Origin: an uncultured Granulosicoccaceae bacterium
GTDB taxonomy: Bacteria > Pseudomonadota > Gammaproteobacteria > CALCKW01
Direction: 5' to 3'
Assembly: GCA_937941555.1 (NCBI GenBank)
Contig: CALDHJ010000539.1
Location: forward strand, 1 to 8,405
Length of the DNA stretch: 8,405 nt
The position numbers and the translations under genes were made by a program. Positions 5,563 through 8,405 of the stretch are shown one piece after another (within the stretch, counting starts at the first letter, position 1; each line of letters opens with the position of its first letter). A model generated the notes under the pieces. That model was not told the DNA's origin and did no database searches. It saw only the letters and a list, made by a program, of their open reading frames with translations.

Positions 5563-7128
5563 ATGACAGACGCCCCGAATATTCTCTACGTGATGGTCGA
5601 CCAGCAGCGCGCCGACTGGCTCGGCTGCTACGGCCACCCGGTGGTGAAGACGCCACACATCGACGCGCTGGCCGACACCGGCACCCGCTTTGACGAATTC
5701 CACGTCGCCACACCGATCTGCATGCCGAACCGTGCGAGCTTCATGACCGGGCGCATGCCCTCGCTCAACGGGCTGCGCTACAACGGTTGCGCCCTGCCCG
5801 AACGCGCCAACACCTTTGTCGACGTATTGCGGGCGAGCGGCTACGCCACCGCGTCAATCGGCAAGAGCCACCTGCAGCCGATGACTGCGATGCAAGCACG
5901 GCACGCAGGACGCGACCTCGACGGGCCAATCAGCGAGGCGTGGAAACCCGACCCAGGCCGCTACGATTGCGAAGAACCGCTGCGCTACCAAAGCGACGAG
6001 CCCGCCGACTTCCCGTCGCCCTACTACGGCTTCGACCACGTCGACATGGTCACCGCACACGGCGACAAGGCGAACGGCCACTATCGCCAATGGTTTCGCG
6101 ACAAGCACCCCGACTGGGAAGCACTGCACGATCCAGCCAACGAACTGCCGCACGACTACAGCTGCCCACAGGCCTACCGCACCCCGGTCCCGGAAGAGAG
6201 CTACCCCACCGCCTACATTCGCGACCGCGCGCAGGACTACCTGACCGCACACACCGACCGCGAGCGCCCTTTTTTCTGTTACGTGTCGTTCCCTGACCCG
6301 CACCACCCGTTCAACCCGCCCGGAAAATATTGGGATCGGTACGACCCGGACGACTTCGATCTGCCAACGCGGTTCGAAGACCACCGCAACCCGCCGCCGC
6401 CACTGCTCGCGGCGAGACAGTATTTCGAGGAGCACGGCGGCGGCCAGCGCACACCGCAGCACGCGTTCATGGAAACAGACCGCCACGTGCGCGAGGCGAT
6501 GGCACTGACTGCAGGCATGATCAGCATGATCGACGATGCAGTGGGCGAACTAGTGCAAACGCTCAAGGACACCGGCCAATACGACAACACCGTGATCATC
6601 TTCAACGCTGACCACGGCGACTACCTCGGTGACTTCAACATGCTGCAAAAGGGCGCATGGGCCCAGCGCTCGATCCACCGTGTACCGATGATCTGGTCAG
6701 ACCCGCGCAAGCGCGAGGCACGCACCACGGCGGCACTCGCGTCGACCATCGACATCTCGGCAACGATCCTCGATCGCGTGGGTGTTGCGCCCTACAACGG
6801 CATGCAGGGGCAGAGTTTCCTCGACAGCATCCACAGCAACGCTCCCCACCGAGACGATCTCCTGATCGAATTCAACGACGGCTTTGCGCGCGACGGATTC
6901 ACAGCCAGCGCCCGCGTGCGCACGCTGGTCACCCACGACTGGCAGTTGTCGGTCTACAAGGATCAGGACTGGGGCGAACTCTACGACCTCAAGCACGACC
7001 CACGGCAAACCCACAACCTCTGGGACAGCGCCGACCACGCCACCGTCAAGGCGCAGCTGTTCGAATCACTCACGCAGCAGCTGATCGCGCAACTGGACGA
7101 GAGCCCGCTGTCGAGCCGACTCGCGTAG
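5563..7128 (+). CDS. Sulfatase-superfamily hydrolase (Cys-type; sulfatase or phosphonate monoester hydrolase)
   Basis: This 521-residue enzyme belongs to the type I sulfatase branch of the alkaline phosphatase superfamily. It opens with NILYVMVDQQRADWLGCYG, whose D13 and Q14 are metal ligands. The modification motif is C53-M-P-N-R57 followed by ASFMTGR (58-64). C53 would be converted to formylglycine, the nucleophile. K101 and H103 (GKSHL), H247-H248 (PDPHHPF), D350-H351 (NADHGD) and K363 (LQKGAW) match the usual active-site positions. The C-terminal GELYDLKHDP segment (from 471) is the standard sulfatase tail. The D-Q/D-H metal set is shared by choline-sulfatase-like and phosphonate monoester hydrolase-like enzymes, so either sulfate or phosphonate/phosphodiester cleavage is possible. 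There is no signal peptide, so it should act in the cytoplasm on an imported substrate, fitting its place after the TRAP permease. No formylglycine-generating enzyme is present in the window. The RBS is weak (CGGA at 5552-5555). The fourth motif position is Asn where Ser or Ala is more usual. Confidence 0.9.
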   Translation: MTDAPNILYVMVDQQRADWLGCYGHPVVKTPHIDALADTGTRFDEFHVATPICMPNRASFMTGRMPSLNGLRYNGCALPERANTFVDVLRASGYATASIGKSHLQPMTAMQARHAGRDLDGPISEAWKPDPGRYDCEEPLRYQSDEPADFPSPYYGFDHVDMVTAHGDKANGHYRQWFRDKHPDWEALHDPANELPHDYSCPQAYRTPVPEESYPTAYIRDRAQDYLTAHTDRERPFFCYVSFPDPHHPFNPPGKYWDRYDPDDFDLPTRFEDHRNPPPPLLAARQYFEEHGGGQRTPQHAFMETDRHVREAMALTAGMISMIDDAVGELVQTLKDTGQYDNTVIIFNADHGDYLGDFNMLQKGAWAQRSIHRVPMIWSDPRKREARTTAALASTIDISATILDRVGVAPYNGMQGQSFLDSIHSNAPHRDDLLIEFNDGFARDGFTASARVRTLVTHDWQLSVYKDQDWGELYDLKHDPRQTHNLWDSADHATVKAQLFESLTQQLIAQLDESPLSSRLA

Positions 7129-7156
7129 CGAGACACCGCCGTCACACATCAACCCA

Positions 7157-7762
7157 TCAGACGGCCTGAGCACCAGACCGGCTGTTGCGCCAAACGCGGT
7201 ACGCTTCAAGCCCTGCCAGTGGCAGAAAATGCACCAGCGCCGGGCCTGCGCTGTAGTGGATGAAGATCCAGTGCAGGAGCGTGGCTACTGCCGCGACGTA
7301 GACCGTGCGCTGCAGGGTTTTCCAACGCGGGCCAAGCGCCCGCACGGCCGAGTCGGTGGACGTGAGGGCGAGCGGCACGAAGATCGCCATCGCGAGCCAA
7401 CCGGTCCAGATTCCGAGCGAGAAGAACTGCCCCAGAATCGCCTGCAGGCTGCCCACGTCCACCACATACAAAAACGTGTGAAAGGCCGCGTAACCAAATG
7501 CCGCCACCCCGAAATAGCGTCGTCGCTGAATCATCCAGCGCCAGAAGCCGGACGCCGGGAACAACATGCGCATCGGCGTCATCACCATCGCGATGATCAG
7601 AAACCGCGCGGAAAACTCACCAGTCGGGTGCAGTAGAAATTCCGCCACCGGCTTGCCGTTGGGCGAAGGGTTGCCGCTGATCAACAAACCGACCATCGGC
7701 AGCGACGGCAATGCCAGCAGCGCCCAGATGAAATAACGCGAATCCACTACACGACGCAACAT
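7157..7762 (-). CDS. YedZ/MsrQ-like ferric reductase-type transmembrane protein
   Basis: This 201-residue protein has about six membrane helices (roughly 10-30, 51-68, 84-102, 118-135, 152-169, 174-190). Its landmarks align with E. coli YedZ/MsrQ: LHPTGEFSARF (44-54), RRRYFGVAAFGYAAFH (80-95), TSTDSAVRALG (134-144) and WKTLQRTVY (147-155), followed by HWIFIH (164-169). MsrQ is a heme b inner-membrane protein that passes electrons to the periplasmic methionine sulfoxide reductase MsrP. Candidate heme ligands are H95 and H164, with H45, H169 and H178 also present. The His usually found in the LHxxVY motif is Gln here (Q151). No msrP gene is in the window, so electron partners are unknown and the symbol is withheld. 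I chose the ATG at 7762 over an in-frame start at 7819. It has AGGG 7 bases upstream and begins just ahead of helix 1, and a promoter occupies the upstream sequence. It converges with the sulfatase gene with 28 bases between stops. Confidence 0.8.
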   Translation of the reverse strand: MLRRVVDSRYFIWALLALPSLPMVGLLISGNPSPNGKPVAEFLLHPTGEFSARFLIIAMVMTPMRMLFPASGFWRWMIQRRRYFGVAAFGYAAFHTFLYVVDVGSLQAILGQFFSLGIWTGWLAMAIFVPLALTSTDSAVRALGPRWKTLQRTVYVAAVATLLHWIFIHYSAGPALVHFLPLAGLEAYRVWRNSRSGAQAV

Positions 7763-7791
7763 ACCAAGGCCCTTCTGTATCGGATAACAAA

Positions 7792-7819
7792 AGTGTACGC
7801 ACCCCGGGCCGCGTGCCAA
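7792..7819 (-). promoter_or_regulatory. Candidate sigma70 promoter for the MsrQ-like gene
   Basis: On the - strand, TTGGCA (7819-7814; 5 of 6 matches to the -35 consensus) is followed after 16 bases by TACACT (7797-7792; 4 of 6 to the -10). Transcription would begin near 7785, giving a leader of about 20 bases with the AGGG RBS. This makes the gene independently transcribed from the zinc-ribbon gene upstream. Confidence 0.5.
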
Positions 7820-7855
7820 CCGCGTTTACACAACTTTACCGCTTGGCGAAACCTG

Positions 7856-8405
7856 TTATGCCAAGGGCGGCCAGATTGCCGATTTGCGCGTGTCCTCCGG
7901 GACGAACACCACCCACAGCGGTTCACCCGGAAAATGATCGAGGGCGGTTGCGTCCCAAGTAGTCTTCTGGCCCTGACAGTACCGGCCGTCGTGTTCCCAT
8001 CGGTAGCGAATCATGTAGGGGTGCTTGCCGTTGACGGTCAGGGTTTCGTCATAACCCACAAACGTGACCTCGCCCTCGCCGGTTGCACCCGACTTGAGCG
8101 CGGCGATGCGGTTGCTGGCGGTGGTCCAACTCTGTCGCACCATCAAGCCACCGACGCCCGTGAAGATCAGCGAAAAGCCGAGCGTCGACACCGATATCAG
8201 CAACCCGATCAGCGCGACCGCTGAACCGAACCAGAACAGCGCGCCGTATTTCAGTTTGTGTTCAAAGGCACGCGGGATGGGCCGGGGTGTCGCAGGCGGA
8301 CGAGGCCCCCGGTCAGGCCCCGGCGGCAGCGGCAAGGTACCCCCACAGTTGGGGCAGTTGGTGACGGTAACCGGGGGCGGCACCTGGGTCTGGCACCAGC
8401 CACAG
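7856..8405 (-). CDS. Zinc-ribbon and DUF3592-like membrane protein, 5' end outside window
   Basis: The frame is open to the window edge, so the true start lies beyond 8405; the first in-window start codon (GTG at 8383) is not convincing. Reading from the edge, the protein begins C-G-W-C, 12 residues, then C-P-N-C-GG. This makes a complete two-knuckle zinc ribbon, half of which lies before the GTG. A Pro/Arg-rich linker follows, then two hydrophobic helices (ALFWFGSAVALIGLLIS and a second around FSLIFTGVGGLMV). Last is a soluble C-terminal domain with GEGEVTFVGYDETLTVNGK, a YMIRYRWEHDGRYCQG segment and PGEPLWVVFVPEDTRKSAIW. That pattern of a β-rich domain after two helices, with a YxxxYxW-DG core and a closing V-V-x-P-x-D-xxxS motif, resembles DUF3592 proteins. 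Such proteins have no established function. It ends in TAA at 7856-7858, and no terminator is visible before the next gene's promoter. The family assignment is tentative; the domain layout is clear. Confidence 0.7.
   Translation of the reverse strand, partial: CGWCQTQVPPPVTVTNCPNCGGTLPLPPGPDRGPRPPATPRPIPRAFEHKLKYGALFWFGSAVALIGLLISVSTLGFSLIFTGVGGLMVRQSWTTASNRIAALKSGATGEGEVTFVGYDETLTVNGKHPYMIRYRWEHDGRYCQGQKTTWDATALDHFPGEPLWVVFVPEDTRKSAIWPPLA

Noticed and set aside
4533..5693. Long + strand open frame of 386 codons overlapping the permease and sulfatase starts
   Set aside because: Its translation is Arg/His/Gly-rich low-complexity sequence typical of an out-of-frame read of GC-rich DNA. It covers the well-supported permease and has no RBS or domain.
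7120..7132. CTCGC/GCGAG hairpin at the sulfatase stop as a terminator
   Set aside because: The stem is only 5 pairs with no T run on either strand, too weak to call a terminator for the convergent genes.

Overview
The window is GC-rich, by eye in the low-to-mid 60s percent, and densely coding. It looks like the chromosome of a Gram-negative proteobacterium, possibly marine or environmental. The reasons are the TRAP-type transporter with a cleavable Sec signal on its binding protein, a DUF3592-like zinc-ribbon membrane protein and a YedZ/MsrQ-family membrane protein. The species cannot be named from sequence alone. No tRNA, rRNA, CRISPR array, transposase or integrase was seen.

Left and centre, all on the + strand (1-7128): a thiamine diphosphate (ThDP)-dependent enzyme of the acetolactate synthase/benzoylformate decarboxylase type (15-1637). 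A 386-base non-coding stretch with several perfect or near-perfect dyads follows (1638-2023), then a TAXI-family TRAP solute-binding protein (2024-3079). Two tandem hairpins come next, the second a strong intrinsic terminator (3108-3143). After it are a fused TRAP permease (3178-5526) and, 36 bases later, a sulfatase-superfamily hydrolase (5563-7128). The likely logic is import followed by cytoplasmic processing. The binding protein captures a small organic anion in the periplasm, the permease brings it in with Na+ or H+, and the signal-less sulfatase cleaves a sulfate (or phosphonate/phosphate) ester. The ThDP enzyme may act on the carbon skeleton. The substrate is not identifiable, and the functional link between the ThDP enzyme and the rest is inference from proximity.

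Right, on the - strand (7157-8405): a YedZ/MsrQ-like ferric-reductase-type membrane protein (7157-7762) with its own recognisable promoter and RBS, and a zinc-ribbon plus DUF3592-like membrane protein (7856-8405). The reading frame of the latter is open through the window edge. These genes converge on the sulfatase with only 28 bases between stops and are probably functionally separate.

Points most worth a second look: the cytoplasmic Cys-type sulfatase coupled to a TAXI-TRAP system; the cluster of dyads upstream of the binding protein; a His-to-Gln change at a conserved histidine of the MsrQ-like protein; two Cys pairs in hydrophilic loops of the permease; and a second CxxC pair at the window edge showing that the last gene is truncated.
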